Notes: generated by a model not told the origin, from the letters alone. A stretch of 64,000 nucleotides of DNA from Methylomonas sp. (GCF_023228165.1 NZ_JALOBS010000013.1:82260-146259), one strand, 5' to 3'; counted from the stretch's first letter, positions 8,570 to 17,512 are shown. Numbers and translations: made by a program.

Positions 8570-9244
8570 ATGTTAGAACTTTATTTAGACAGCGCCAATT
8601 TAGCGGACATTGAAAACTTATCCCACGCCTTGCCCTTGGCGGGCGTCACCACCAATCCGACCATCATGGCGGCCAGCGGCATGAGCGTGAATCGCTTGCT
8701 GCCGGCAATGACGGAAATATTGGGTGACGAGGCCCGATTTCATGTGCAGGTAATCAGCAACACCGCCGACAACATTATCGCCGAAGCGCACAAACTGCAT
8801 GAACTGCCGTTTGACATCGTGGTAAAAATTCCAGCCCACACTGCGGGGTTGAGCGCCATCAAACAGTTGAAAAAAGACGGTGTTCCGCTTTTGGCTACAG
8901 CAATTTACAACCTACAGCAAGGCATGCTGGCGGCCTTAAACGGCGCCGACTATCTGGCCCCCTATGTTAATCGGATCGACCACCTGGGCGTTGATGGCAT
9001 TCAGGTAGTCGGCGACTTGCAATCGTTCATCAATCAATATCAGTTGCCGAGCAAATTATTGGTGGCCAGTTTCAAAAATGTCCACCAAGTTTTACAAGTG
9101 TTGTCACACGGCGTGCGGGCAGTGACATTGCCTATCGATATAGCTCGGCAATTCCTGACCACTCCAGCCACGGACACCGCAGTCGAGAAATTCAGCCAAG
9201 ACTGGCATGCGGCTTTTGCCGATCGCTTATCTTACGAAGATTAA
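8570..9244 (+). CDS. fsa: Fructose-6-phosphate aldolase (transaldolase-like FSA)
   Basis: A 224-residue class I aldolase of the short transaldolase family. The Schiff-base lysine is K86 in VVKIPA, the N-terminal Asp is D7 in YLDSAN, and the TTNPT loop follows. Tyr132 in APYVNRID occupies the position that in E. coli FsaA (Tyr131) separates fructose-6-phosphate aldolases from transaldolases, which have Phe there. FSA enzymes split fructose 6-phosphate into dihydroxyacetone and glyceraldehyde 3-phosphate, or run the reverse aldol reaction. It sits 134 bp upstream of the N-ATPase operon in the same direction. A separate full-length transaldolase lies at 61.8-62.8 kb, so this is not the only such enzyme. 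Confidence 0.85.
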   Translation: MLELYLDSANLADIENLSHALPLAGVTTNPTIMAASGMSVNRLLPAMTEILGDEARFHVQVISNTADNIIAEAHKLHELPFDIVVKIPAHTAGLSAIKQLKKDGVPLLATAIYNLQQGMLAALNGADYLAPYVNRIDHLGVDGIQVVGDLQSFINQYQLPSKLLVASFKNVHQVLQVLSHGVRAVTLPIDIARQFLTTPATDTAVEKFSQDWHAAFADRLSYED

Positions 9245-9378
9245 GCTGACTGCGGCAAACGAAAATGCGATTGCCTGAATCCGCGGATAGCGTTAGGGTG
9301 AAGCTTTTAGCCGCAGCGAACAGCAAGCATGACCCTGCCTGATTATCTTCAACGCCTCGCCAAATCCGCACACAGCCG

Positions 9379-10815
9379 ATGAACGGCATGTCAACGCAAA
9401 CAGCCGTTCTGGGCCGGCCCGCTAATCAACAGGCCGGCGGTTCAGTGACGGCTATACGCGGCAGCGTGGTGGATGTGTTTTTCCCGGCCGATTTACCGGC
9501 GGTCAACAACGCCTTAAAGGCCGGCGATGCCGGGCAAGTGATCATCGAAGTCGTCGCCCATCAAAGCCCTACTCAGGTGCGAGGCATCGCGCTGAACTCG
9601 ACCCAAGGCTTATCTCGCGGCGCGCCCGTCGTCGATACCGGCCGGCCGTTGAGCGTACCGGTCGGCAAGCGATTACTGGGACGCATGTTGAACGTATTCG
9701 GCGAGGCTATAGACGGCGGCGAACCTTTCGAGGATGGCGAATGGCGTTCCATCCACCAACGGCCGCTGCCATTGGCCCGGCGTGTGGCCAAGATGGCGAT
9801 GTTCGAGACCGGCATCAAGGCCATCGACCTGTTATCGCCGCTGGAACGCGGCGGCAAGGCCGGCATGTTCGGCGGCGCAGGTGTAGGCAAAACCGTTGTG
9901 ATTGCGGAGTTGATTCACAACATGGCGGGGCGTTACCAGGGCGTCAGCCTGTTTTGCGGCATAGGCGAACGCTGCCGCGAAGCCGAGGAAACCTATCGGG
10001 AAATGCGCACTGCCGGAGTACTGGATAAAGCCATACTGGTGTTCGGGCAAATGAATGAAGCGCCCGGCGCGCGCTTTCGGGTCGGTCATGCCGCACTAAC
10101 CATGGCGGAATATTTTCGAGATACCGAGAAACAGGATGTACTGCTGCTGATCGACAACATTTTCCGCTTTATCCAGGCCGGCACGGAAGTCTCCGGACTA
10201 ATGGGACGCATCCCTTCCCGGGTCGGTTATCAACCTACTTTAGCAACCGAACTGGCCGAACTCGAAGAACGCATCGCCAGCTCGCAGAGCGGCGCCATTA
10301 CCTCGGTACAGGCGGTTTATGTGCCGGCGGACGATTTTACCGACCCCTCCGCCAGCCACACCTTCTCTCACCTGTCGGCTTCGGTGGTGTTATCGCGCAA
10401 ACGCGCCGCGCAGGGCTTTTATCCGGCTATCGACCCGCTGGCCTCGAACTCGAAAATGCTCAATCCGAGCGTGGTGGGGGACCGGCATTATCGGGTTGCG
10501 CAAGACGTGCGGCGCACGCTGGCCGAATATGAAGAGCTCAAGGATATAATCGCCATGCTCGGACTGGAAGAACTGGCTGAAGCCGACCGGCGCACGGTCA
10601 CCCGGGCCCGCCGCCTGGAGCGTTTTCTGACCCAACCTTTTTTCGCTACCGAACAATACACCGGGCAAACCGGGCGCTGGGTGAGTCTCGAACAAACCCT
10701 GAACGGCTGCGAACGCATTCTGAGCGACCACTATGCCGGCGCTCCCGAGCACGTATTGTATATGATAGGCGCGATCGATGAAGCCAAACTCGACGCCGAC
10801 AAGGACCAGGCCTAA
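9379..10815 (+). CDS. atpD: N-ATPase subunit beta
   Basis: Catalytic beta subunit of an F-type ATPase, 478 residues, with the Walker A loop GGAGVGKT (about 165-172), GERCREAEE, and the Walker B region LLLIDNIFRFIQAG. Two ATGs nine bases apart (9379, 9388) are both possible starts, and neither has a strong ribosome site. It opens an atpD-C-Q-R-B-E-F-A-G operon. That order and the absence of atpH define the N-ATPase, an accessory rotary ATPase spread by lateral transfer and known as a second enzyme in many genomes. It probably hydrolyses ATP to pump ions rather than replacing the main ATP synthase. Confidence 0.92.
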   Translation: MNGMSTQTAVLGRPANQQAGGSVTAIRGSVVDVFFPADLPAVNNALKAGDAGQVIIEVVAHQSPTQVRGIALNSTQGLSRGAPVVDTGRPLSVPVGKRLLGRMLNVFGEAIDGGEPFEDGEWRSIHQRPLPLARRVAKMAMFETGIKAIDLLSPLERGGKAGMFGGAGVGKTVVIAELIHNMAGRYQGVSLFCGIGERCREAEETYREMRTAGVLDKAILVFGQMNEAPGARFRVGHAALTMAEYFRDTEKQDVLLLIDNIFRFIQAGTEVSGLMGRIPSRVGYQPTLATELAELEERIASSQSGAITSVQAVYVPADDFTDPSASHTFSHLSASVVLSRKRAAQGFYPAIDPLASNSKMLNPSVVGDRHYRVAQDVRRTLAEYEELKDIIAMLGLEELAEADRRTVTRARRLERFLTQPFFATEQYTGQTGRWVSLEQTLNGCERILSDHYAGAPEHVLYMIGAIDEAKLDADKDQA

Positions 10816-10816
10816 G

Positions 10817-11203
10817 ATGCAGTTAAAGGTATTGTTGCCAAGCGAGGTGCTGGTGGATATCGCCGTAACTAAAGTGATCGCCGAAGCCGAAAACGGCTGG
10901 TTCTGCCTGGAACCTCGCCATGTGGATTTCGTCTCGGCGCTGGTGCCCGGCCTGTTGCGCTATATCACCCGGGAAGGCGTCGAGATGTTTCTCGGCATCG
11001 ATGAAGGCATACTGGTTAAATGCGGCCCCCAAGTGCGGGTATCCACCCGCGAAGCGGTAGTCGGCGACGACCCTGAGGCACTAAAAGCAGCAATGCAGGC
11101 CCGCGGCTCCGCTCATGATGAACATGACCGCTACGCGCGTAGCGTGCTGGCAAGACTGGAGGCCGGCGTGGCGAAACGTTTTCTGGATTTACAAAAGCAC
11201 TGA
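10817..11203 (+). CDS. atpC: N-ATPase subunit epsilon
   Basis: A 128-residue epsilon subunit: an N-terminal beta-sandwich (MQLKVLLPSEVLVD, then GWFCLEPRHVDFVSAL) followed by a short C-terminal helical part rich in Arg and Glu. The ATG at 10817 comes one base after the atpD stop, with AGGACCAGG upstream. The open frame extends 13 codons into atpD, but those codons are not needed. Epsilon links the gamma stalk to the ring and modulates ATP hydrolysis. Immediately downstream lies atpQ. Confidence 0.9.
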   Translation: MQLKVLLPSEVLVDIAVTKVIAEAENGWFCLEPRHVDFVSALVPGLLRYITREGVEMFLGIDEGILVKCGPQVRVSTREAVVGDDPEALKAAMQARGSAHDEHDRYARSVLARLEAGVAKRFLDLQKH

Positions 11204-11207
11204 TGAG

Positions 11208-11522
11208 ATGGCCAAACCAAGCAAACCCCGCCCACAACTGGCCGATCGCATAGGCCGTAAGGCCGCTCGCCACCAACGCGCGCGCCGGCAGCCCAAGCAG
11301 GGCTTGTGGTTCGGTTTGGGCATGTTCGGTCTGGTAGGTTGGTCGGTGACCATCCCCACCGTATTGGGTATTGCCCTGGGTATCTGGCTGGATCACAAGT
11401 GGCCGGGCCCGCCGTCCTGGACCTTGACGCTATTATTTCTGGGTGTGATATTGGGCTGCAGAAATGCCTGGTATTGGATAGAACGGGAAAGACATGGAAA
11501 CCACACTGATGAACAACCCTGA
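11208..11522 (+). CDS. atpQ: N-ATPase subunit AtpQ (AtpI/AtpZ-like)
   Basis: A 104-residue protein with a basic N-terminus followed by two membrane segments (WFGLGMFGLVGWSV and LTLLFLGVILGC). The IGIALGIWLDHKWPGP-type loop between them is typical of AtpI/Gene1-like proteins. Start ATG 11208 is four bases after the atpC stop. It is one of the two small membrane proteins specific to N-ATPase operons. A role in c-ring assembly or Mg2+ handling is only inferred from AtpI. It overlaps atpR by 29 bp. Confidence 0.82.
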   Translation: MAKPSKPRPQLADRIGRKAARHQRARRQPKQGLWFGLGMFGLVGWSVTIPTVLGIALGIWLDHKWPGPPSWTLTLLFLGVILGCRNAWYWIERERHGNHTDEQP

Positions 11523-11799
11523 TTTTTTCTCGGAGCTGCTATTAGCCTTGGGCGTCGGTATTGCGCTGGGCAGCCTGTATTTTGGCGGACTCTGGTTGAG
11601 CGTCCGGCGAGCGCCGCACTGGCACTATCCGGGTTTGGGCATGGCAGCCAGCCTGTTCCTGCGGCTGGCGCTGGTCGGTATCGGCCTGTACTGGCTAGCG
11701 GACGGCCATTGGCAACGTTATACCGCCGCTCTGCCGGGTTTATTACTGGCCCGCTGGTGGTGGGTACGGCGCATCCAGACGGGGAAAATCGAACCATGA
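11494..11799 (+). CDS. atpR: N-ATPase subunit AtpR
   Basis: A 101-residue, strongly hydrophobic protein with three predicted membrane helices and a W-rich third segment (LLLARWWWVRRIQ). AtpR occurs only in N-ATPase operons. Arginines in its helices have been suggested to face the c-ring carboxylates, which is literature inference. The ATG at 11494 lies inside atpQ, and its own TGA overlaps the ATG of atpB (ATGA), so the three genes are tightly coupled. Confidence 0.82.
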   Translation: METTLMNNPDFFSELLLALGVGIALGSLYFGGLWLSVRRAPHWHYPGLGMAASLFLRLALVGIGLYWLADGHWQRYTAALPGLLLARWWWVRRIQTGKIEP

Positions 11800-12488
11800 C
11801 CTTGAGTCCGGACGATCATATTCTCGGCTGGATCGGCCCCTTGCCGATCAATGCCACAATTGCCTACACTTGGCTGGTGATGGCTATTTTGGTCACCTGC
11901 TCCTATCTGGTCACCCGGCGCCTGAACGACAGTGTGCGAATCTCCCGCTGGCAAAATCTGCTGGAAATCCTGGTCAGCGGCCTGAGCGAGCAGATCCGCC
12001 AAACCAGCCGCCAAGAACCCGGCCCCTATCTGCCTTTCGTCGGCACGCTGTTTCTATTCATCGCCACCGCCAACTTGCTGGCCGTCGTACCGGGTTTTTC
12101 GCCGCCGACAGCGTCATTATCCTGCACGACCGCCTTGGCATTGGCGGTGCTGGCCGCCGTACCCTTGTTCGGTATTGCCCAACGCGGCTTGCTGGCCTAT
12201 CTTGGCGAATACATCAAACCCAGCGTGTTCATGCTGCCGTTTAATATTATCGGCGAGTTATCCCGAACCCTGGCCCTGGCTGTGCGCCTGTATGGCAACA
12301 TGATGAGTGGTTCGGTGATCGGCATTATTCTGCTGGGCATCGTGCCGCTGTTTTTCCCCATTTTGCTGCAATTTCTCGGCTTGATAACCGGTCTGGTACA
12401 GGCCTATATTTTTGCCGTGCTGGCTATGGTTTTTATCGCCTCCGCCCAAGCCGCCCGCAACGACCGCACCCCAAACCCAGGAGATTAA
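11796..12488 (+). CDS. atpB: N-ATPase subunit a
   Basis: A 230-residue F0 a-subunit. The essential stator arginine is in LALAVRLYGNMMSG, in the penultimate helix, with FLFIATANLLAVVPGF and LQFLGLITGLVQAYIFAVL forming other conserved helices. The open frame begins earlier, but ATG 11796 overlaps the atpR stop as ATGA and is the natural start (MTLSPDDHILGWI). It forms the ion half-channels against the c-ring in the inner membrane. Confidence 0.92.
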   Translation: MTLSPDDHILGWIGPLPINATIAYTWLVMAILVTCSYLVTRRLNDSVRISRWQNLLEILVSGLSEQIRQTSRQEPGPYLPFVGTLFLFIATANLLAVVPGFSPPTASLSCTTALALAVLAAVPLFGIAQRGLLAYLGEYIKPSVFMLPFNIIGELSRTLALAVRLYGNMMSGSVIGIILLGIVPLFFPILLQFLGLITGLVQAYIFAVLAMVFIASAQAARNDRTPNPGD

Positions 12489-12489
12489 T

Positions 12490-12777
12490 ATGAACGAAAT
12501 TACCGCCGACGTCATCATCGCCGGCATATCCATCTTTACCGCCGGTTTGACCATGGCCATCGGCAGCATTGCCCCCGCGCTCGGAGAAGCCCGCGCCCTG
12601 TCGGACGCCTTGAGCGCCATAGCCCAGCAACCGGACGAGGCCCCGACATTGACCCGCACCTTGTTCGTCGGTTTGGCCATGGTCGAATCCACCGCTATCT
12701 ATTGCTTGGTATTAAGCATGATTTTCATGTTTGCCAATCCGTTTTGGGAACACTTTATCAGCAAGACCGGAGGTTGA
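12490..12777 (+). CDS. atpE: N-ATPase subunit c (two-carboxylate ring subunit)
   Basis: A 95-residue hairpin of two membrane helices, start ATG 12490 with AGGAG just upstream. Helix 1 has P29-x-x-x-E33 and helix 2 has V65-E66-S67-T68. The Pro, the second carboxylate at the position where Na+ rotors have Gln, and the Glu-Ser-Thr group correspond to the N-ATPase signature first interpreted as Na+ binding. A Burkholderia N-type ring was later argued to carry protons, so the ion is not settled by sequence. Confidence 0.92.
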   Translation: MNEITADVIIAGISIFTAGLTMAIGSIAPALGEARALSDALSAIAQQPDEAPTLTRTLFVGLAMVESTAIYCLVLSMIFMFANPFWEHFISKTGG

Positions 12778-12780
12778 TGC

Positions 12781-13548
12781 ATGCAAATCGACTGGCTGAC
12801 CGTTGCCGCGCAATGGATCAATTTCCTGATCCTGATGTGGCTGTTACGGCGTTTTTTGTACCAGCCTATCGTTCAGGCCATGGACAAACGTCAACAGACC
12901 ATGGCGGCGAACGCGCGGGCAGCCGAACAAAAAATGCAGCAGGCGGAACAGGAAGCCGATAACTACCGAAACCAACTGGCGGAACTGGAGACGCATCGCA
13001 CCGCTCTGATGACTGCAGCCCGGCAAGCGGCGGAGAACGAACGGGAAAAGCTGGCCAAGCAAGCTCGCGCTGAATTCGAAATCCTGTCCCAGCAATGGCG
13101 GCACGACCTGGCGCGAGAAAAAACCGAGTGCCAAAACCGACTCTGTAACGAACTCAGTCGACTGATCACCGCCACCGCACGCAAAGCCTTGCAAGATTTG
13201 AGCAGCCAGGAATTGGAACAGGCGCTATTTGACAATTTTCTTAACCGGTTGAATGCGCTATCGACTCGGGAAAAGCAGCTATTGTCGGCATCCGGCCCCG
13301 AAGACATGGCGTTGGCCAGCAGTCGCGAACTCGACGAAGCGTCGCGCACGCGGTTCGCCGATGCCATGAAGCGTATACTGCCGCATAGTAATGTTAATGT
13401 CCGCTTCGAAGTCTTGCCGGACAGTCGGCTGGGTCTGATACTGACCAGTCCGGCCTATACTCTGGAATGGCGTGTGGAACGTTATTTCGAGGAGCTACAG
13501 GCTGAATTGGATACCCTTTTAAACCGAGCAGCCAGCCATGCTGAATGA
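12781..13548 (+). CDS. atpF: N-ATPase subunit b with long C-terminal extension
   Basis: One N-terminal membrane helix (WINFLILMWLLRRFLY) is followed by a long charged coiled coil and then a globular-looking C-terminal domain, 255 residues in all. Ordinary b subunits have about 155. The operon has no atpH (delta). The extra C-terminal part, with LTSPAYTLEWRVERYFEEL, is typical of N-ATPases and probably replaces delta in tying the stator to F1; this is inference. GGAGG lies eight bases before the ATG, and the gene overlaps atpA by 11 bp. Confidence 0.88.
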   Translation: MQIDWLTVAAQWINFLILMWLLRRFLYQPIVQAMDKRQQTMAANARAAEQKMQQAEQEADNYRNQLAELETHRTALMTAARQAAENEREKLAKQARAEFEILSQQWRHDLAREKTECQNRLCNELSRLITATARKALQDLSSQELEQALFDNFLNRLNALSTREKQLLSASGPEDMALASSRELDEASRTRFADAMKRILPHSNVNVRFEVLPDSRLGLILTSPAYTLEWRVERYFEELQAELDTLLNRAASHAE

Positions 13549-15061
13549 CGCTTTAACCAATACAGCCATGACCCTCAAGCGCTTATTGGAACAGCACCAA
13601 CCTGCCTTGACCCTGGTCGAAACCGGTATCATCAGCCATGTCGGGCATGGTGTAGCTTTGGTGGATGGTTTGCCCGGCGTGCAGGCCATGGAACTGGTTG
13701 AATTCGAAGCAGGCCTGTTCGGTTTGGCATTCAATCTCGATCCCGAACAAGTGGGTGTGGTGCTGCTGGGGGCTAGCGCCCAAATAGCCGCGGGCAGCCG
13801 GGTACGCCGCACCGGTCGGGTGGCCGACCTACCGGTTGGGCCAGCATTACTCGGCCGCATCGTCAACGCCTTAGGCCAACCGCTGGACGAACTAGGGCCG
13901 TTGAATATCACCGAGCGTAGCCCCATCGAGCGGGAAGCGCCCGCCATCCTGGAGCGCGCGCCGGTCACCGAACCGTTGCAAACCGGCATCAAAGTCATAG
14001 ATGCCGCCATCCCCATCGGTCGCGGGCAACGTCAGCTCATCATCGGCGACCGCCAAACCGGCAAGACCGCCATAGCGCTGGCGATACTGGTTAACCAGCG
14101 CGACAGCGATGTCATCTGCATCTATTGCGCAATCGGCCAGCGCGGCGACGCAGTGGCGCGAGCGGTCGATACCTTGCGCGCGCAACGAATCATGCCGCAG
14201 ACCATCGTGGTCCCGGCCGCCGCCGAAGATCCGCCCGGCCTGCAATTCATCACGCCCTATGCCGCCACCAGCATCGCCGAGTATTTTATGCAACAGGGCC
14301 GGGATGTCGTGATCGTCTACGACGACTTGACCCATCACGCCCTCGCCTACCGCGAGCTGTCTTTGCTGCTGCGCCGGCCGCCGGGCCGCGAAGCTTATCC
14401 CGGCGACATTTTCTATATTCATGCTCGCTTGCTGGAGCGCGCCACTCACTTGGCGAAAGGCGGATCGCTGACTGCGCTGCCCATCATCGAAATCGAAGCG
14501 GAAAACCTGGCCGCCTACATTGCCACTAACCTGATTTCCATTACCGACGGCCAGATTTATCTGTCGCCCGAGTTATTTCACAAAGGCCTGTTACCGGCCG
14601 TGGACGTCGGCAAATCCGTTTCCCGGGTGGGCGGCAAGGCGCAATTGCCGGCCTATCGACTGGTCGCCGGCGCGCTGAAATTGTATTACGCCCAATTCGA
14701 GGAACTGGAAATGTTCGCCCGCTTCGGCACCCGGCTGGATCAGAAAACCCTGGGCATTCTGGAGCGGGGCAAGCGAGTGCGGGAAATTCTTAAGCAACAT
14801 GAGCAGGAGGCCTTGAGCCCTTTCGAGCAAATCATAGTGCTGCTGGCTGTAACCGAAGGCCTATTCGATAATCTACCCTTGCACGAAATTGCCCAAGCGG
14901 AACAAACACTGCGCACTGTCGCCATGAACTATTTGAACGAAATCGGCCAGCGTATCGAGCGAGGCGAAATCCTGACTGGCGAAGACCGCGCGGCGATACT
15001 CGAGGCCGCAAAACAAGCCCTGGATCTTGGAGAGGCCGATGGAGACCGAACAAACCCTTAG
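13538..15061 (+). CDS. atpA: N-ATPase subunit alpha
   Basis: Non-catalytic nucleotide-binding alpha subunit, 507 residues, with Walker A GDRQTGKT (about 170-177), GQRGDAVARAVDTL and IVYDDLTHHALAYRE. Start at ATG 13538, which overlaps the end of atpF; a second ATG at 13568 is possible. The C-terminus overlaps the gamma gene by 23 bp. With beta it forms the alpha3-beta3 head. The residues around the nucleotide site look intact. Confidence 0.92.
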   Translation: MLNDALTNTAMTLKRLLEQHQPALTLVETGIISHVGHGVALVDGLPGVQAMELVEFEAGLFGLAFNLDPEQVGVVLLGASAQIAAGSRVRRTGRVADLPVGPALLGRIVNALGQPLDELGPLNITERSPIEREAPAILERAPVTEPLQTGIKVIDAAIPIGRGQRQLIIGDRQTGKTAIALAILVNQRDSDVICIYCAIGQRGDAVARAVDTLRAQRIMPQTIVVPAAAEDPPGLQFITPYAATSIAEYFMQQGRDVVIVYDDLTHHALAYRELSLLLRRPPGREAYPGDIFYIHARLLERATHLAKGGSLTALPIIEIEAENLAAYIATNLISITDGQIYLSPELFHKGLLPAVDVGKSVSRVGGKAQLPAYRLVAGALKLYYAQFEELEMFARFGTRLDQKTLGILERGKRVREILKQHEQEALSPFEQIIVLLAVTEGLFDNLPLHEIAQAEQTLRTVAMNYLNEIGQRIERGEILTGEDRAAILEAAKQALDLGEADGDRTNP

Positions 15062-15902
15062 ACGTCGTATCAAAACCGTGGGCGATCTGCATGCCATCGT
15101 CCGCACCATGAAGGCATTGGCCGCGGTCAGCGCCCGTCAGTACGAGGCGGTGCTGAAATCTTTGGATGACTATACCCAAACGGTGGAAATGGGCTTGCAG
15201 GTCGCGCTACGCGGTAAAGTCTTTGACAAACCCGATCGGCCCCGAGCCATTGCGCGATTAGCGGCCATCATTTTCGGCTCGGATGTGGGCTTGTGCGGGC
15301 GTTTCAACGAAGACCTGGTTAACTTTTCGCTGGACAGCATGAGCGGATTGGGGGTATCGCCATCCGCGCGCACGGTTTTGGCGGTTGGCGGGCGGATTCA
15401 GACCCGCTTAAGCGAGCTCGACCATCCTGTACAGGACAGCTGTTTTACACCGGGTTCGGCAACCGCAATTACTGCCACTGTCCGGCTGCTATTGTCTAAA
15501 ATCGATGCCTGGCAGGACCGTGGGTTCGAACGGGTATTGCTGTTTTACAACCAGTCCGGTTCACCCACTCAGCTCCACCTGCTGCCCGTCGATCCGCGCT
15601 CGTTCGGCAACTTGAGCCAAGCACCCTGGCCCTCTCATCTGCTGCCCAGCTATAGTCTTGACACCGAAAGTCTGCTGGCGGCCCTGATTCGGCAGCATCT
15701 GTTTATCTGTCTGTTTCGCGCCTGTTCCGCATCCTTGGCTTCGGAGCATCAGATGCGTTTGCGCACCACCCAGGCAGCCGAAAAAAACATTCAGGAAAAA
15801 CTCGACGAATTGGCCGCGGAATTTCGGATGCGGCGCCAGGATGCCATCGATGCGGAGTTACTTGATATCGGCGCAGGCTTTGAGGCGGTTAATAGCGACT
15901 AG
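15039..15902 (+). CDS. atpG: N-ATPase subunit gamma
   Basis: Central-stalk gamma subunit, 287 residues. Two terminal helices form the shaft: the N-terminal RRRIKTVGDLHAIVRTMKAL, and the C-terminal stretch with ASEHQMRLRTTQAAEKNI. The ATG at 15039 has GGAGAGG upstream, and a TTG at 15027 in the same frame is less likely. It is the last gene of the operon and completes the set D, C, Q, R, B, E, F, A, G. The 130 bp after it show no clear terminator. Confidence 0.9.
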   Translation: METEQTLRRRIKTVGDLHAIVRTMKALAAVSARQYEAVLKSLDDYTQTVEMGLQVALRGKVFDKPDRPRAIARLAAIIFGSDVGLCGRFNEDLVNFSLDSMSGLGVSPSARTVLAVGGRIQTRLSELDHPVQDSCFTPGSATAITATVRLLLSKIDAWQDRGFERVLLFYNQSGSPTQLHLLPVDPRSFGNLSQAPWPSHLLPSYSLDTESLLAALIRQHLFICLFRACSASLASEHQMRLRTTQAAEKNIQEKLDELAAEFRMRRQDAIDAELLDIGAGFEAVNSD

Positions 15903-16034
15903 ACCAACCCATGGTTTCGGTGCCGTGACGGATATTTGCCGCCCGCTTACGCCGCGCAATCGATTGTTTCGAGATTGTCGCCATCAAGGAATCGTCGAAT
16001 ACCTGCCCGGCTCGAGCAATAATCAGCGCAACCG

Positions 16035-16697
16035 CTACCGGCTGACACCCGATAAAAACGGCACGAAGGTCACCGGCTCTATGGCTTCGTCTTCAAAACC
16101 ACTTTCCGTGCGAGTAATACGATGCAGCTCTTGCCGCCCCTCACTACCGACCGGAATCACCATGATGCCGCCCACGGCCATTTGCGCCAGCAGCGCTTCC
16201 GGAATTTCAGCCGGGGCCGCGGCAGCCAATATGCCGTCGAACGGCGCATGCTCGGGCCAGCCCCAGCTACCGTCGCTATGTTTGAAACCGACCGACTTGA
16301 TGCCCAATTCCCAAAGCAAATCGCGGGCTTTTTTCATCAAGGGGGCTATACGTTCCACGGAATACAATTGTTCCACCAGCTTGGCCAGAACAGCGGTCTG
16401 ATAACCGCAGCCCGTACCTATTTCCAACACTTTAGTTCGTGGGCCCTTTTCCAGCAGCAACTCGGTCATTCTGGCCACGATATAAGGCTGAGAAATGGTC
16501 TGATTATGCCCGATCGGTAAAGCGGTATCTTCGTAAGCCCGACTTTCCAAAGCCTCATCGACAAACACATGCCGGGGCGTCTCCGCCATGGCGGCCAATA
16601 CCCTGCTGTTGTTAATGCCTTGTTCTCTCAGGCGGGATACCATGCGTTCGCGGGTGCGCCGAGAGGTCATGCCCGTACCTTGCAAGCGTTGCTTCAT
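16035..16697 (-). CDS. pcm: Protein-L-isoaspartate O-methyltransferase
   Basis: Repairs isoaspartyl residues in aged proteins by S-adenosylmethionine-dependent methylation. The 220-residue protein has RMVSRLREQGI, PRHVFV, the ALPIGHNQTISQPYIVARM active-site strand and the SAM motif VLEIGTGCGYQTAVLA, all diagnostic. ATG 16697 follows the surE stop by two bases and has GAGG upstream; an in-frame start 24 bases earlier inside surE is less likely. The surE-pcm pair is a common gammaproteobacterial arrangement. In several relatives it is followed by nlpD-rpoS, which is not seen here. Confidence 0.93.
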   Translation of the reverse strand: MKQRLQGTGMTSRRTRERMVSRLREQGINNSRVLAAMAETPRHVFVDEALESRAYEDTALPIGHNQTISQPYIVARMTELLLEKGPRTKVLEIGTGCGYQTAVLAKLVEQLYSVERIAPLMKKARDLLWELGIKSVGFKHSDGSWGWPEHAPFDGILAAAAPAEIPEALLAQMAVGGIMVIPVGSEGRQELHRITRTESGFEDEAIEPVTFVPFLSGVSR

Positions 16698-16699
16698 GC

Positions 16700-17449
16700 C
16701 TATACCTCTATTGTCAGCCACTCGCGTAGCCCCTCCAAACGATCGAAACGGGTCAAATCCAGTTGTAACGGCGTGACGGAGACATAACCATTCCGAATCG
16801 CATCGAAATCGGTACCCGGCCCGGCATCCTGTTCGCTACCCGGCGGCCCCACCCAATAAATAGTATGCCCGCGCGGATCGCTGGCCCGAATCACGGCCTC
16901 GGCCTTGTGCCGTTGTCCGAGTCGGGTGGATTGAAAACCTTTGAGCTGCTCGAACGGCAGGTCCGGCACGTTCACATTCAACAGCGTATCGTCCGGCAAA
17001 GGATGCGTCTGAATTTTCTTCAACAGCGCCACGGCCACTTGCGCCGCGGTATCGAAATGTTTGGGATCGCTACCGACCAGGGAAACGGCCACGGCCGGCA
17101 AACCCAAAAAACGGCCCTCCGTGGCCGCCGCCACGGTACCGGAATACAATACATCGTCGCCCAGGTTGGCGCCATGGTTGATTCCGGCAAACACCATATC
17201 CGGTTCGCTCGCCAGCAATCCGGTGATGGCCAGATGTACGCAATCGGTCGGTGTGCCGTCCACCCGCACAAATCCGTTATCGCAAAGGGTTGCCCTGCGC
17301 GGCATATCCAGCGTCAGCGAATTGCTGGCGGCGCTGCGATTTCTATCCGGCGCCACCACCGATACGTCGGCGTGCTGTTGCAAAGCCGCCGCCAGCGCAT
17401 TGATGCCCTGAGCCAAATATCCATCGTCGTTGCTGATCAGAATGTGCAT
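16700..17449 (-). CDS. surE: 5'/3'-nucleotidase SurE
   Basis: A 249-residue survival protein, starting MHILISNDDGYLAQGI. The two acidic metal ligands are in NDDG, followed by the APDRNRSAASNS loop and GTPTDCVHLA. SurE removes phosphate from nucleoside monophosphates and short polyphosphate in stationary phase. It forms an operon with pcm and is divergent from smrA, with only about 60 bp between the starts. Confidence 0.93.
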   Translation of the reverse strand: MHILISNDDGYLAQGINALAAALQQHADVSVVAPDRNRSAASNSLTLDMPRRATLCDNGFVRVDGTPTDCVHLAITGLLASEPDMVFAGINHGANLGDDVLYSGTVAAATEGRFLGLPAVAVSLVGSDPKHFDTAAQVAVALLKKIQTHPLPDDTLLNVNVPDLPFEQLKGFQSTRLGQRHKAEAVIRASDPRGHTIYWVGPPGSEQDAGPGTDFDAIRNGYVSVTPLQLDLTRFDRLEGLREWLTIEV

Positions 17450-17512
17450 AGCGCTGTGAATAGCTTAAAATGCTCCCATATTAGCAAAAAAACCGCAAAA
17501 CCAGCAGCTTAC

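Noticed and set aside
15841..16401. 186-codon plus-strand frame after atpG
   Set aside because: Antisense to pcm over most of its length and of shadow-like composition.
16865..17512. Long in-frame extension upstream of smrA
   Set aside because: It is the reverse strand of surE read in another frame; real smrA similarity begins after GTG 17513.
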